Assembly (NCBI RefSeq): GCF_038595065.1
Contig: NZ_CP152003.1
Location: 2,026,001-2,090,000, forward strand
Length of the DNA: 64,000 bases
Direction of reading: 5' to 3'
From: Sutcliffiella sp. FSL R7-0096
GTDB taxonomy: Bacteria; Bacillota; Bacilli; Bacillales; Bacillaceae_I
Under the pieces are notes generated by a model, which worked only from the letters and a program-made list of their open reading frames with translations, was not told where the DNA came from and ran no database searches. Both the position numbers and the translations under genes were made by a program. Each line of letters begins with the position of its first letter. Position 1 is the stretch's first letter. Of the stretch, positions 26,127 to 38,755 are shown piece after piece.

Positions 26127-27381
26127 TTCTGAAGGTGAAATGGAAAAGGTGGATATCCTGATCAAGGATAAAACCATTAAAAGCATCGCCTCCAACATTG
26201 AAGATAACGGCAATGAAGAAGTGATCGATCTTGAAGGCAATCTTTTATCCGCAGGGTTCATCGATGTCCATGTACACCTAAGGGAACCTGGCGGGGAAAA
26301 GAAAGAAACGATTGAAACTGGAACGATGGCAGCTGCTAAAGGTGGGTTCACCACCATCTGCGCGATGCCTAATACAAGACCTACACCTGATACGAAAGAA
26401 CAGCTAGATTGGTTGAATAATAGAATCGAAGAAACTGCGAGTGTTCGCGTACTTCCATATGCTTGCATCACTACAAGACAGCTTGGACAGGAACTTACCA
26501 ATTTTGTCGAGTTAAAAGAAGCTGGTGCTTTCGCTTTTACTGACGATGGGGTTGGCGTCCAGGATGCCTCCAAAATGCTTGAAGCAATGAAACAAGCGGC
26601 TGCGCTTGATATGGCGATTGTTGCTCACTGTGAAGAAAATACACTGATAAACAAAGGAGCTGTCCATGAAGGGACATTTTCCAAGGAACATGGGTTGAAT
26701 GGGATTCCATCTGTATGTGAATCCGTTCATATCGCACGTGACATTTTGCTTGCGGAGGCTACGGGCTGCCACTATCATGTCTGCCATATCAGTACAAAAG
26801 AATCTGTCAGAGTGGTAAGAGACGCAAAGCGAGCTGGCATTAAAGTGACAGCCGAAGTAAGCCCACATCATCTGCTACTTTGTGAAGATGATATCCCGGG
26901 ACTTGATCCGAATTTCAAAATGAACCCGCCATTAAGAGGAAAAGCGGACAAAGAAGCACTAATCGAGGGCTTGCTAGACGGAACCATTGATTTCATCGCA
27001 ACAGATCATGCTCCCCATACAGCAGAGGAAAAAGCGGAAGGCATGGAAAAAGCACCATTTGGAATAGTAGGCCTGGAAACTGCCTTTCCATTACTCTATA
27101 CAAACTTTGTGGAAACTAAGAAATTTACATTAAAGCAATTAGTGGATTGGCTGACTGTTAAGCCTGCAGAAGTGTTCAAACTGCAAAGTGGAAAACTAGA
27201 AATAGGAGCTACTGCCGACCTTACAATTATTGATTTGAATAGCTTATCAACGATTAATCCGGAAACCTTCCTCTCAAAAGGGAAAAACACACCTTTCACA
27301 GGTTGGGAATGCAAAGGGTGGCCAGTAATGACAATAGTAGAAGGAAAACTAGTTTGGCAGAAAGGTAGTGTTCAAGTATGA
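26092..27381 (+). CDS. pyrC: Dihydroorotase
   Basis: Type I zinc dihydroorotase that closes carbamoyl aspartate to dihydroorotate. 429 aa from ATG 26092 behind AAGGAGG. Metal ligands are visible in [11 protein letters not shown] (His60 and His62), the AHCEEN and [10 protein letters not shown]-like CHISTKE segments, and [15 protein letters not shown] near residue 304. Usual Bacillus length. It overlaps pyrAA by 4 bp. Confidence 0.98.
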   Translation: MTTLLKNGKWLNSEGEMEKVDILIKDKTIKSIASNIEDNGNEEVIDLEGNLLSAGFIDVHVHLREPGGEKKETIETGTMAAAKGGFTTICAMPNTRPTPDTKEQLDWLNNRIEETASVRVLPYACITTRQLGQELTNFVELKEAGAFAFTDDGVGVQDASKMLEAMKQAAALDMAIVAHCEENTLINKGAVHEGTFSKEHGLNGIPSVCESVHIARDILLAEATGCHYHVCHISTKESVRVVRDAKRAGIKVTAEVSPHHLLLCEDDIPGLDPNFKMNPPLRGKADKEALIEGLLDGTIDFIATDHAPHTAEEKAEGMEKAPFGIVGLETAFPLLYTNFVETKKFTLKQLVDWLTVKPAEVFKLQSGKLEIGATADLTIIDLNSLSTINPETFLSKGKNTPFTGWECKGWPVMTIVEGKLVWQKGSVQV

Positions 27382-28475
27382 ATCGACAACTAATTTTAGA
27401 AGACGGCACTTTCTTTGTAGGAAAGGCGTTTGGCAGCTTAAAGGACTCTATTGGCGAAGTGGTTTTTAATACAGGGATGACAGGTTATCAAGAAATCTTA
27501 TCTGATCCATCCTACTGCGGTCAGCTTGTGACCCTCACATATCCGCTTGTGGGGAATTACGGAGTGAACAGAGATGACTTTGAATCCATTCATCCTGCCA
27601 TAAACGGTTTTATTGTAAAAGAAGTAAGTGATTATCCTTCCAATTTTCGTAACCAATGGACACTGGATGAGTTTTTCAAAGCGAAAGACATTCCGGGAAT
27701 TGCAGGTATCGACACTAGAAAATTGACAAGAATCATTCGTCAGCATGGAACGCTTAAAGGTGCTTTATGTGGGCTTGATGTAGATCGTGAAGAAGTGATT
27801 CAACAATTGAAAACCACGACGCTTGCAACCAACCAGGTACATCAAGTGTCCACCAAGACGGCATATCCTAGTCCAGGTCGCGGTTACCGAGTGGTGCTGG
27901 TGGATTTCGGGATGAAGCATGGTATTTTAAGAGAGTTGAACAAACGCGGATGTGACGTGGTAGTGGTTCCATACAACATCACTGCAGAAGAAATCATGCA
28001 ACTTAGCCCAGATGGTGTGATGCTGTCCAATGGACCTGGAGATCCAAAAGACGTTCCGGAAGCCATCACCATGATTCAAGGACTACTTGGAAAAGTTCCG
28101 GTATTTGGCATTTGCCTCGGACATCAGCTTTTTGCCCTTGCATGTGGAGCTGACACAGAAAAAATGAAATTCGGCCATAGAGGTTCCAATCACCCAGTAA
28201 AAGATTTGAAAACTGGAAAAGTGGCCTTAACCTCCCAGAACCATGGCTACACCGTCACGGAAGAATCATTAGGGAATACAAGACTGGAAGTAACGCATAT
28301 CGCATTGAACGACGGCACGGTAGAAGGTGTAAAACATAAAGATTACCCGGTATTCACGGTTCAATACCACCCGGAAGCAAGTCCAGGACCAGAAGATGCG
28401 AACTATTTATTCGATCAATTCATGGAACTTATCAAGGAAGCAAAAAAGGAGGAGCTTGTATGCCAAAACGTCTAG
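27378..28475 (+). CDS. pyrAA: Carbamoyl-phosphate synthase, small (glutaminase) subunit, pyrimidine-specific
   Basis: Releases ammonia from glutamine for the large subunit. 365 aa: the N-terminal CPSase small-chain domain ([21 protein letters not shown]) and the C-terminal class I glutamine amidotransferase domain with the nucleophile in [14 protein letters not shown] (Cys246) and the His/Glu pair in [12 protein letters not shown]. Overlaps pyrAB by 16 bp. Because it lies in the pyr operon it is the pyrimidine isoenzyme rather than the arginine one. Confidence 0.97.
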   Translation: MNRQLILEDGTFFVGKAFGSLKDSIGEVVFNTGMTGYQEILSDPSYCGQLVTLTYPLVGNYGVNRDDFESIHPAINGFIVKEVSDYPSNFRNQWTLDEFFKAKDIPGIAGIDTRKLTRIIRQHGTLKGALCGLDVDREEVIQQLKTTTLATNQVHQVSTKTAYPSPGRGYRVVLVDFGMKHGILRELNKRGCDVVVVPYNITAEEIMQLSPDGVMLSNGPGDPKDVPEAITMIQGLLGKVPVFGICLGHQLFALACGADTEKMKFGHRGSNHPVKDLKTGKVALTSQNHGYTVTEESLGNTRLEVTHIALNDGTVEGVKHKDYPVFTVQYHPEASPGPEDANYLFDQFMELIKEAKKEELVCQNV

Positions 28476-31400
28476 ACATCCAATCCATCTTAGTAATCGG
28501 GTCCGGTCCAATTGTGATCGGCCAGGCAGCAGAATTTGATTATGCAGGTACGCAAGCGTGTATTGCCCTTCGCGAAGAAGGGTATCGCGTCATCCTAGTG
28601 AACTCCAATCCTGCTACCATCATGACAGATCAGGAAATGGCGGACAAAGTATACATGGAGCCATTAACGGTGGAATTTGTGAGCAGAATCATCCGCAAGG
28701 AACGACCAGATGCCATCCTTCCAACCCTTGGCGGACAGACAGGGCTGAACCTTGCTGTGGAACTGGCAGAAGCAGGCGTTCTAGAAGAATGTAATGTACA
28801 GATTCTTGGCACAAAGCTATCTGCCATCCAAAAAGCGGAGGACCGCGACCTGTTCCGTACCTTGATGAATGAGTTGGGAGAGCCTGTCCCACAAAGTGAA
28901 ATCATCACAAACCTTGAAGAAGCATATGAATTTGTAGGGCAAGTAGGATACCCGGTCATCGTAAGACCTGCTTATACGCTTGGCGGTACAGGTGGAGGAA
29001 TTTGCTCCAACGAAGAAGAATTAATTGAAATCGTAACAAGCGGTTTGAAAAATAGCCCGGTAACTCAATGTCTTCTAGAAAAAAGCATCGCAGGATTCAA
29101 AGAAATTGAATACGAAGTGATGCGAGACAGCAATGATAACGCAATTGTCGTATGTAACATGGAAAACATCGACCCGGTGGGAGTACATACAGGAGACTCC
29201 ATCGTAGTGGCTCCAAGTCAAACGCTTAGTGACAGGGAATACCAGTTATTGCGTAATGTATCCCTGAAAATCATCCGTGCCTTGGAAATCGAGGGCGGAT
29301 GTAACGTACAGCTTGCACTTGATCCACACAGTTTCAACTACTACATTATTGAAGTTAACCCGAGGGTAAGCCGTTCTTCTGCACTTGCTTCCAAGGCAAC
29401 AGGTTATCCGATCGCGAAGCTTGCAGCGAAAATCGCGGTAGGCTTGACGCTGGATGAAATGATGAACCCTGTTACAGGAAAAACATATGCATGTTTTGAG
29501 CCGGCACTTGATTATATCGTAACAAAAATTCCTAGGTTCCCATTTGATAAGTTCGAATCTGCAAATCGTCGACTTGGAACACAAATGAAAGCAACCGGGG
29601 AAGTAATGGCAATCGGAAGAACGTTTGAGGAATCACTTCTAAAAGCGGTCCGTTCCTTGGAATCCAATATTTCCTATCTCGAGCTTGAAGGAAGCGAAGG
29701 TTTATCAGATGAACTAGTGGAAAAACGTATCAGAAAAGCTGGAGATGAGAGGTTGTTCTATATCGCTGAAGCGATGAGAAGGGGCGTCACCATTCAGACT
29801 ATCCATGACTGGTGCGAGATCGATCTGTTTTTCCTGCAAAAACTCCATAAAATCTTGACGATGGAAGAGTTCGTTACAAGCAACAATGGCTGCCTTTCCA
29901 CGCTGTTAGAAGCAAAAGAAATGGGCTTCAGCGACGAGACGATCGCCAAACTATGGTCGACAACCGAGAGAGGCATCTATGAACTTCGCCTTCAAGAAAA
30001 CATCGCCCCTGTCTATAAGATGGTGGATACTTGCGCAGCTGAGTTCGAATCCAGCACCCCTTACTACTATGGAACGTATGAAGAGGAGAACGAATCGGAA
30101 GTTACAGAAAAAGAAAGCATCGTCGTGTTGGGTTCTGGTCCGATCCGAATCGGACAAGGCGTTGAGTTCGACTATGCGACGGTACATTCTGTCTGGGCAA
30201 TAAAGGAAGCGGGTTATGAAGCAATCATCATCAATAATAACCCAGAAACAGTATCAACGGATTTCAGTATTTCTGACAAGCTTTATTTTGAGCCGCTGAC
30301 AATCGAGGACGTCATGAATATCATCAATCTGGAAAAGCCAAAAGGAGTCGTCGTGCAATTTGGTGGCCAAACGGCAATCAACCTTGCAGCGGAATTAGAA
30401 GCCAGAGGAGTTAAAATTCTAGGTACTTCATTAGAAGACTTAGATCGAGCGGAAAACCGTGATAAATTCGAACAGACATTGAACATCCTTGAAATTCCAC
30501 AGCCTAAAGGGAAAACAGCCATCTCTATCCCTGAGGCAATCGAAATTGCCGAAGGAATTGGCTACCCGGTGCTTGTACGTCCATCCTATGTCCTAGGCGG
30601 GCGTGCGATGGAAATCGTCTATAAGTCTGAAGAACTTTTACACTACATGAAAAATGCAGTGAAAATCAACCCTGAACATCCTGTACTGATTGATAAATAC
30701 ATGACAGGTAAAGAAATCGAAGTAGATGCGATCTCAGATGGAAAAGATGTATTCATACCAGGCATCATGGAGCATATCGAACGTGCTGGGGTACACTCTG
30801 GTGACTCGATCGCGGTTTATCCACCACAAACGCTGAGTGCGACAATCAAAGAGCAAATCATCGACTACACTACAAGGTTGGCACAAGGCTTGAACATTAT
30901 TGGACTACTCAACATTCAATTTGTCATCTATAAAGAGGAAGTCTATGTAATCGAAGTAAACCCGAGATCAAGCCGTACCGTACCATTCTTAAGCAAAATA
31001 ACCCATGTGCCGATGGCCAAGGTAGCAACCAAGATCATCTTGGGAGAAAGTCTTGCAGCCCAGGGCTACGGTTCCGGACTTCAACCAGAAACAAAAGGAG
31101 TTTTCGTGAAAGTGCCAGTGTTCTCTTTTGCAAAACTACGTAACGTCGACATCACGCTTGGCCCAGAGATGAAATCTACCGGGGAAGTTATGGGGAAAGA
31201 CATTACCCTTGAAAAAGCATTATATAAAGGCCTGGTTGCTTCTGGGATTTCTATAAAAACTTACGGCTCTGTGTTGTTCACCATTGCCGACAAGGACAAG
31301 GAAGAAGCACTTCAACTGGCGAAAAGGTTCCACCGTATCGGTTATAAACTTTTGGCAACAGCAGGAACTGCCGAGTTCTTCGGAGAGTCGGACATCCCGG

Positions 31401-31674
31401 TAACGGTTGTAAATAAAATTGGTGGAGAATCACCGAACCTGATTGATGTCATTAGAAAAGGGCAAGCACAATTTGTTATCAACACGCTGACTAAAGGCAA
31501 ACAGCCTGCACGTGATGGATTCAGAATCCGACGCGAATCAGTGGAAAATGGGATCCCTTGCCTGACTTCACTTGATACAGCAAAAGCGATCCTGAGAGTA
31601 CTAGAATCGATGACATTCTCCATCGAATCGATTGAAACCTTGGAAAGCAAAGAAAAAGAGGCGGTGTACAGTTA

Positions 31675-31675
<1 letters not shown>
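28460..31675 (+). CDS. pyrAB: Carbamoyl-phosphate synthase, large subunit, pyrimidine-specific
   Basis: Makes carbamoyl phosphate from bicarbonate, ammonia and two ATP. 1071 aa with the internal duplication of the family: two ATP-grasp halves, marked by [26 protein letters not shown]-type sequence at the start and [22 protein letters not shown] near residue 555, and [13 protein letters not shown] (first) / [14 protein letters not shown] (second). The C-terminal MGS-like allosteric domain (from about 930) is present. ATG 28460 follows AAGGAGGAG. Confidence 0.98.
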
Positions 31676-34070
<2,395 letters not shown>

Positions 34071-34074
<4 letters not shown>

Positions 34075-34715
34075 ACGATATTATGAACAGAACAGTGGCG
34101 GAAGACTTACTGGAAATCAAGGCGGTATTTTTCCAACCAAATGAACCTTTTACATGGTCCTCAGGAATTAAATCACCTATTTATTGTGACAACCGTTTGA
34201 CCATTTCTTATCCACGTGTGCGTAAAAATATTGCGGAATCCTTGTCTAGACTGATTGCTTCAAAGTTTTCTGATGTGCAGGTGGTAGCTGGAACAGCCAC
34301 TGCCGGGATACCTCATGCTGCATTGGTCAGTAATGAGCTGAACTTGCCAATGTGCTATGTTCGCAGCAAGGCGAAAGCGCATGGTAAAGGAAATCAAATT
34401 GAAGGACATGTGGAAGCCGGGCAGAAAGTAGTGGTAGTGGAAGATCTTATCTCTACAGGCGGCAGTGCAATCACGGCAGTCCAGGCACTGAGGGAAGCAG
34501 GCTGTGAAGTGCTTGGTGTGGTAGCCATTTTTACATATGGATTGGAAGTGGCCAATGACAACTTGGCCAATTATGATATTCAAGCACATGCACTATGTGA
34601 TTATCAGACCTTGATGGATGTGGCAATTGAGAAGGACTACATTCTAGAAGGAGATCGCAAGAAGCTTTCAAAGTGGGTGGAGAACCCTACAAGTGAGACT
34701 TGGATGGAGTTTTAG
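34071..34715 (+). CDS. pyrE: Orotate phosphoribosyltransferase
   Basis: Makes OMP from orotate and PRPP. 214 aa from ATG 34071, overlapping pyrF by 4 bp (ATGA). The PRPP loop [20 protein letters not shown] spans about 120-139; the [16 protein letters not shown] substrate segment (27-42) and the catalytic loop [14 protein letters not shown] (99-112) are present. Last gene of the operon; no clear terminator is seen right after it. In B. subtilis the cys operon follows; here a repeat region does. Confidence 0.97.
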
Positions 34716-34857
34716 GTTGAATGAGATTTGGAACGTTTCCCCTCTGGGCCGGGTGGTCTGGGGGGGATATTTTGGTTGCTTGGTAATTTGGAGGGAGGTG
34801 CTGAAGTGAAGGGATCATTAATTGCCGAATTTTAAATTATGTTGTTGAAGAGCGAGG

Positions 34858-35431
34858 TGGTAGAAGAGGTGAGTGAAGTGGTAGAAGTATGTTTTGAAGT
34901 TGTAGAAGTGGAGCCGGAAAAGGTAGAAGGCCGCCATTAAGGTGTAGAAGATGGAGATTAAGTTGTAGAACAGTTAGTTTGCCTGGGCGTTCGGAAACAT
35001 GGAATCTCTCCATTTTGATTAACTGTTGATGTAGAACTAAGATCTAAATTACCCAATTTTAAAATTAGATAACTGGTGAGCCAGGTGGTAGAACATGCGA
35101 GTGAAGTGGTAGAAGTATGTTTTGAAGTTGTAGAAGGGAGGTCGGAAAAGGTAGAAGGCCGCCATTAAGGTGTAGAAGATGGAGCTTAAGTTGTAGAACG
35201 GTTAGTTTGCCTCGGCGTTCGGGTACATGGACCCACTCCAGTTTAATTTGTTACGATGTAGGTCTAAGATCCTAAATTACCCAATTTTAAAATTAGGTAA
35301 CTGAAGAGCCAGGTGGTAGAACATGCGAGTGAAGTGGTAGAAGTACGTAGTGAAGTGGTAGAAGTGGAGCCGGAAAAGGTAGAACGCCGGCATTAAGGTG
35401 TAGAAGATGGAGATTAAGTTGTAGAACGGAT
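34858..35431 (+). repeat. Triplicated 228-bp repeat, each carrying six GTAGAA motifs every 21 bp
   Basis: GTAGAA begins at 34860, 34881, 34902, 34923, 34944, 34965; again at 35088, 35109, 35130, 35151, 35172, 35193; and again at 35316, 35337, 35358, 35379, 35400, 35421. Spacing within a block is exactly 21 bp and blocks are offset by 228 bp. Between blocks lies an AT-rich near-palindrome (35049-35072 and 35277-35300, with arms like TTACCCAATTTT). On the minus strand some frames give FYxFxxx heptads, but plus-strand frames hold stops and no start signals exist. This fills most of the 889-bp pyrE-NERD gap. Confidence 0.92.
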
Positions 35432-35604
35432 AGCTGGACTGTGCGAAAGGAAATATAAAAATCATTATTTTCAATCAATCCCTTCCTCCAAAAGCAACCT
35501 TTTATCTTTATCGACCCCATCAAAATCCAATTTCATTAATCATGCAGGATTTATGGAGAAAAATGTCGTAATATGCAAGTGAGAAAAAAGAAAGGTGTGA
35601 TAGT

Positions 35605-36630
35605 TTGGAAAAACAAGAGCAATATCGTTCATTATTGCAGCGTAAGCTTCATGCGTTGCATACAAGGCTTTCTCCCATGCATGAAAAGTATGTCCAAGTA
35701 GAGAGTGAGTTGGGGAAAAAGCGTTCTGGCGATTATGGTGAGTCTTCCATAGGATATTATTTATCGCATATTAATAGGAGTAATAGATGTCAAATGATAA
35801 GGGGTGCAAGATTGCTTCTAGGCCATTACTATTTTCAGATGGATATGCTTCTCCTTTTTCCTTCATTTTTTATTCTTCTAGAAACCAAGCACTTAACAGG
35901 TACACTACATTTTGATCCAGACTACCAACAGCTGATTCAGATCAAAAAAGAGGAAAATAAAGAAATATCCAGGCAAGATCCTATCTTGCAAGTGAAAATG
36001 CAATATAACCGATTCAAAAGTTGGTTATCACAACACAATGTGGAAGGTTATCCGGGTTATTATTTTGTTGTCATCACCAATCAGAATGCGATAGTTAAAG
36101 CTATCTCTAATCCTTCATTGATTCAAGAGTATGTCATCAGAAACCCAGCATTAACGTTTAAATTAGAAAATGTTATAGCTAAGCATCAGCCAATCATTTC
36201 GGGCAGTCACTCCTCTCATGAAATCTTCACGTTAATCATCAACAATCACTCTCCCAAAAATGAAGATATTCTTAAAGAATACCATATTAATTCAATGGAA
36301 ATTAACACAGGAGTAGCGTGTCCCGTGTGTGAAAAACTAGCTATGGAAAGGGAATTAAGAGGATGGAAGTGTCCATTTTGTAGACACTTTTCAAAAGATG
36401 CCCATATTCAGGCTTTGGTTGACTATTTCTTGTTAATAGATACCTATATTACAATAAGAGAAGTTTGTAGGTTTTTACGTATTGACAATGTAAGGACTGC
36501 TAGAAGAATCATAAAGAACTTATCCCTCGAAAAAACCGGCTCAACAAGCAATACAAAATATTGTTTAAAAAGTCTCTGGAAACAACAAAACGCACCCCAT
36601 AATGAAAATGGGGTGCGGATACTTCCTTAG
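35605..36630 (+). CDS. NERD (nuclease-related) domain protein with C-terminal zinc ribbon
   Basis: 341-aa accessory protein. The N-terminal half carries a NERD-type core: a GxxGE-like SGDYGESSIG (about 41-50), QMD (78-80) and ETK (93-95), matching the Asp/Glu-x-Lys arrangement of restriction-like nucleases. The C-terminal part has four zinc-ribbon cysteines (239, 242, 256, 259, as CPVC and CPFC) and then a basic, possibly helix-turn-helix segment (about 280-315). TTG 35605 lies about 7 nt after AAAGGTG. Nuclease activity is not proven for most NERD proteins; DNA or RNA processing is an inference. Its 3' end carries a terminator for the opposite strand. Confidence 0.75.
   Translation: MEKQEQYRSLLQRKLHALHTRLSPMHEKYVQVESELGKKRSGDYGESSIGYYLSHINRSNRCQMIRGARLLLGHYYFQMDMLLLFPSFFILLETKHLTGTLHFDPDYQQLIQIKKEENKEISRQDPILQVKMQYNRFKSWLSQHNVEGYPGYYFVVITNQNAIVKAISNPSLIQEYVIRNPALTFKLENVIAKHQPIISGSHSSHEIFTLIINNHSPKNEDILKEYHINSMEINTGVACPVCEKLAMERELRGWKCPFCRHFSKDAHIQALVDYFLLIDTYITIREVCRFLRIDNVRTARRIIKNLSLEKTGSTSNTKYCLKSLWKQQNAPHNENGVRILP
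36591..36617 (-). terminator. Terminator of the minus-strand lipoprotein gene, embedded in the NERD gene
   Basis: CGCACCCCAT (36591-36600) and ATGGGGTGCG (36608-36617) form a perfect 10-bp stem. Read on the minus strand the stem is followed by TTTTGTTGTTT, so it serves the leftward gene; on the plus strand there is no T run. It lies within the last codons of the NERD gene. Confidence 0.8.
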
Positions 36631-37385
36631 ATTAATTTTTCGATTTCGCTGTCCTTCTTAAGGTCTTCCACTAGAGTTTGAAGTTTCTTTTGGACTTCTT
36701 CTTGTTCTAGTTGACCACGGATTTGGTCTTCTACTTCAGCGAACTCAGGGAATTGGTTTTCTGGAGCTTCTTCTCCTTCAGGAGCTTCCGCTTGCTGTGC
36801 TTCACTTTGTTGTTTCGCTTGGTCGTAGTATTCTTTTACTTGTTCGTCCGACACTTTTGTGTCAGGGAATTCTTTTTCCATATACTTTTGAAGGGCCAAC
36901 TCTTCAGCGATCTGTGCTTTCAACGTATCCATTGTAAGAGGGCTTGCTTCTAGTGCTTCTTCGAATTTTTCTTCGCTTTCGTAACCTGCTTTAATATCAT
37001 TGATATAGTCTTCGATTTCTTTTTCGCTTGCTTCGTAGCCTTTATCTGCTACTTCTTGAGAAAGAATCTCTTGATCGATCAATGTGTTCAGTGTTTGATC
37101 CTTCATTGCCTCAGCGTCTCCGCCTTGACCGAATTGCATCATCATCATCTGAGTTTGTTGAAGCATGTTGTTGTATTCTTGTCCTTTGATTTCTTGACCA
37201 TTGACTTTAGCGACAACTTTCTCGGGATCTACTTCTTCCACTTCAGGAGTTTGTTGTTCCTGGCCTTGTTGCGCCTCTTTGTTTCCATTGCCTTCGTTAG
37301 CAGCATTATTTCCATTAGAACCACATGCAGCTAAAAGAACAGCTGTTAACATCGCTACTAGAAAAATCGTCAATTTCTTTTTCAT
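36627..37385 (-). CDS. SurA N-terminal-type chaperone lipoprotein (no PPIase domain seen)
   Basis: 252-aa predicted lipoprotein from the ATG at 37385 (GGAGGTTACAAC upstream; the longer frame adds 17 non-coding residues). Signal peptide KKKLTIFLVAMLTAVLLAAC with lipobox LAAC, lipidated Cys21; then an acidic Q/E linker. A SurA_N-like helical domain follows (about 50-185), beginning VVAKVNGQEIKGQEYNNML and including NTLIDQEILSQEVADKGYEASEKEIEDYI-type helices. The C-terminus ends in helices rich in E, Q and K. The parvulin domain found in PrsA is missing, so a foldase role is uncertain; chaperoning of exported proteins is the likely theme. Divergent from the sigma factor. Confidence 0.8.
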   Translation of the reverse strand: MKKKLTIFLVAMLTAVLLAACGSNGNNAANEGNGNKEAQQGQEQQTPEVEEVDPEKVVAKVNGQEIKGQEYNNMLQQTQMMMMQFGQGGDAEAMKDQTLNTLIDQEILSQEVADKGYEASEKEIEDYINDIKAGYESEEKFEEALEASPLTMDTLKAQIAEELALQKYMEKEFPDTKVSDEQVKEYYDQAKQQSEAQQAEAPEGEEAPENQFPEFAEVEDQIRGQLEQEEVQKKLQTLVEDLKKDSEIEKLI

Positions 37386-37505
37386 GTTGTAACCTCCATT
37401 TGAAAAACATTTAAAACTATTTTTCCATTTAAACATGCTTTTTATAAGGAAGCAAATGATTACCCTTTTATTTGTTAAAATAAACCTAAAAATATGAAAA
37501 TTTGA

Positions 37506-37531
37506 TGTAACTTTATATCTTCTTATTCGTC
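37506..37531 (+). promoter_or_regulatory. ECF-type promoter of the sigma factor gene (probable autoregulation)
   Basis: TGTAAC (37506-37511), 16 bp, CGTC (37528-37531). This is the -35/-10 pattern of Bacillus ECF sigma promoters (SigX-like TGTAAC with CGAC or CGTC) and lies 31 bp before the ECF gene, so self-activation is likely. Confidence 0.65.
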
Positions 37532-37561
37532 TTTAGAACACATGAAAAAGGAGGGGACGGG

Positions 37562-38092
37562 ATGGACGAGGAATTTGCCAAACAAAAAATTCAAGAGTGG
37601 TACGATATACATAGCGATGAAATTTATCGTTTTATAGTAATGCTTACAGGGGACCAGGAAGTAGCCAAGGATCTCATGCATGATACCTTTTTGAAATCTT
37701 ATTTCAGTTTGCAACAGTATCAAGGGAAAGCAAGTGTGAAAAATTGGTTATATCGGATCGCCAGAAGTGTAACGATAGATTATCAGAGAAGAGCTAGGCC
37801 GGTTGCTTTCTTTCTAAGGGAGTGGAATCTTTTATCCGTAGACAATGGGAATTGTCCGCAAAAGATAGTGGAACTGGGGGAAACGGAAGTGCATTTATAT
37901 GCTGCGCTGAGTAAACTGAAACATTCCTATAAAGAGGTAATTGTGCTCCGGAAACTAAAAGAAATGTCCATTCATGAAACCGCAGAAGTCCTCGATTGGT
38001 CAGAGGCAAAAGTGAAAACAACCCTTTTTCGAGCTCAACTGGCGTTAAAAAAACAGTTGGAAAAGGAGGGGTATGTACATGAAAATATCTAA
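37562..38092 (+). CDS. ECF-type RNA polymerase sigma factor (SigX-like)
   Basis: 176-aa sigma-70 of the ECF group. Region 2 (about 15-85) contains DEIYRFIVMLTGDQEVAKDLMHDTFLKSY and the -10 reading part ASVKNWLYRIARSVTIDYQRR; region 4 (about 112-168) contains LKHSYKEVIVLRKLKEMSIHETAEVLDWSEAKVKTTLFRA. ATG 37562 follows GGAGGGGACGGG. It overlaps the next gene by 14 bp and is thus coupled to a membrane regulator. Its own promoter matches the ECF consensus. The target genes are unknown; envelope stress is inferred from the family. Confidence 0.9.
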   Translation: MDEEFAKQKIQEWYDIHSDEIYRFIVMLTGDQEVAKDLMHDTFLKSYFSLQQYQGKASVKNWLYRIARSVTIDYQRRARPVAFFLREWNLLSVDNGNCPQKIVELGETEVHLYAALSKLKHSYKEVIVLRKLKEMSIHETAEVLDWSEAKVKTTLFRAQLALKKQLEKEGYVHENI

Positions 38093-38711
38093 TGATCAGA
38101 ATGAATGGCAGCGTATTTCCAAAAGCTTTCAATCAATCTGTTTGGAACCGAACGAAAGACAGGAAGTCCTTCATTCGTTGCAGGAAAATATGTCAAAAAA
38201 GAAGAAATCTATGCAATTCAACTTCCATCTTGCCCCCATTCTTTCTATAACGCTATTAATATTTGCACTTGGTGTTGGAGGATACTATCTGGTTAATGGG
38301 AACTCAAAGGTGGACCAATATACAAGCGGTGCAGCAAATCCCACTCCTAGAGTTCCTGTTTTAAGTGAAATGGGTTTAAGGCTTAGCCAGGATCAAATGA
38401 ACACATGGTTAATCCTAAATGAAAATGGAGAGGTAGTAGGAAAGCTAGCATTTTGTGAGGAACAATGTGATAAAGAGATCGACCGGATGAAGGTCATGGA
38501 AGAAAGGGACCTGAAAGGTTTAACTTATCCCACAACATTATATCGGGAACATGTGAAGTCAATGAATATTTTTCAAACTCAGCATTTCATTATGAGCAGG
38601 GAGGATGGAGAGCCTTTTGCCTATTTGCAAATTAACGTTCCTGATGTAGATCATGAGTTGGAACAAGGGGCAACAGTGATTCTTGAAAGCTTTCAAAAAA
38701 ATTTAAGATAA
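38079..38711 (+). CDS. Probable membrane anti-sigma factor for the adjacent ECF sigma
   Basis: 210 aa from ATG 38079 (AAGGAGG at 9 nt; ATG 38073 is only 3 nt away). A short cytoplasmic domain (1-50), one membrane segment (about 51-72) and an extracytoplasmic domain (73-210). No HxxxCxxC zinc anti-sigma motif is seen in the cytoplasmic part. Outside there is a CX3C pair (Cys126, Cys130) that might form a disulfide. The role is inferred from the overlap with the sigma gene and from topology; RsiX-type proteins are arranged the same way. I do not recognise the extracellular domain. Confidence 0.7.
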   Translation: MKISNDQNEWQRISKSFQSICLEPNERQEVLHSLQENMSKKKKSMQFNFHLAPILSITLLIFALGVGGYYLVNGNSKVDQYTSGAANPTPRVPVLSEMGLRLSQDQMNTWLILNENGEVVGKLAFCEEQCDKEIDRMKVMEERDLKGLTYPTTLYREHVKSMNIFQTQHFIMSREDGEPFAYLQINVPDVDHELEQGATVILESFQKNLR

Positions 38712-38718
38712 TACAACT

Positions 38719-38748
38719 AGCACCTGCTCTCTCACAAGAGCAGGTGCT
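38719..38748. terminator. Bidirectional terminator between the anti-sigma gene and rqcH
   Basis: AGCACCTGCTC (38719-38729) and GAGCAGGTGCT (38738-38748) are perfectly complementary over 11 bp. It lies between converging genes, with short T-rich flanks on both sides. Confidence 0.85.
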
Positions 38749-38755
38749 TCTCTCA

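Noticed and set aside
34858-35431. Possible CRISPR array or repeat protein gene
   Set aside because: The 123-bp linkers are themselves repeated, not unique spacers. Plus-strand frames contain stops, and minus-strand heptad frames lack a ribosome-binding site.
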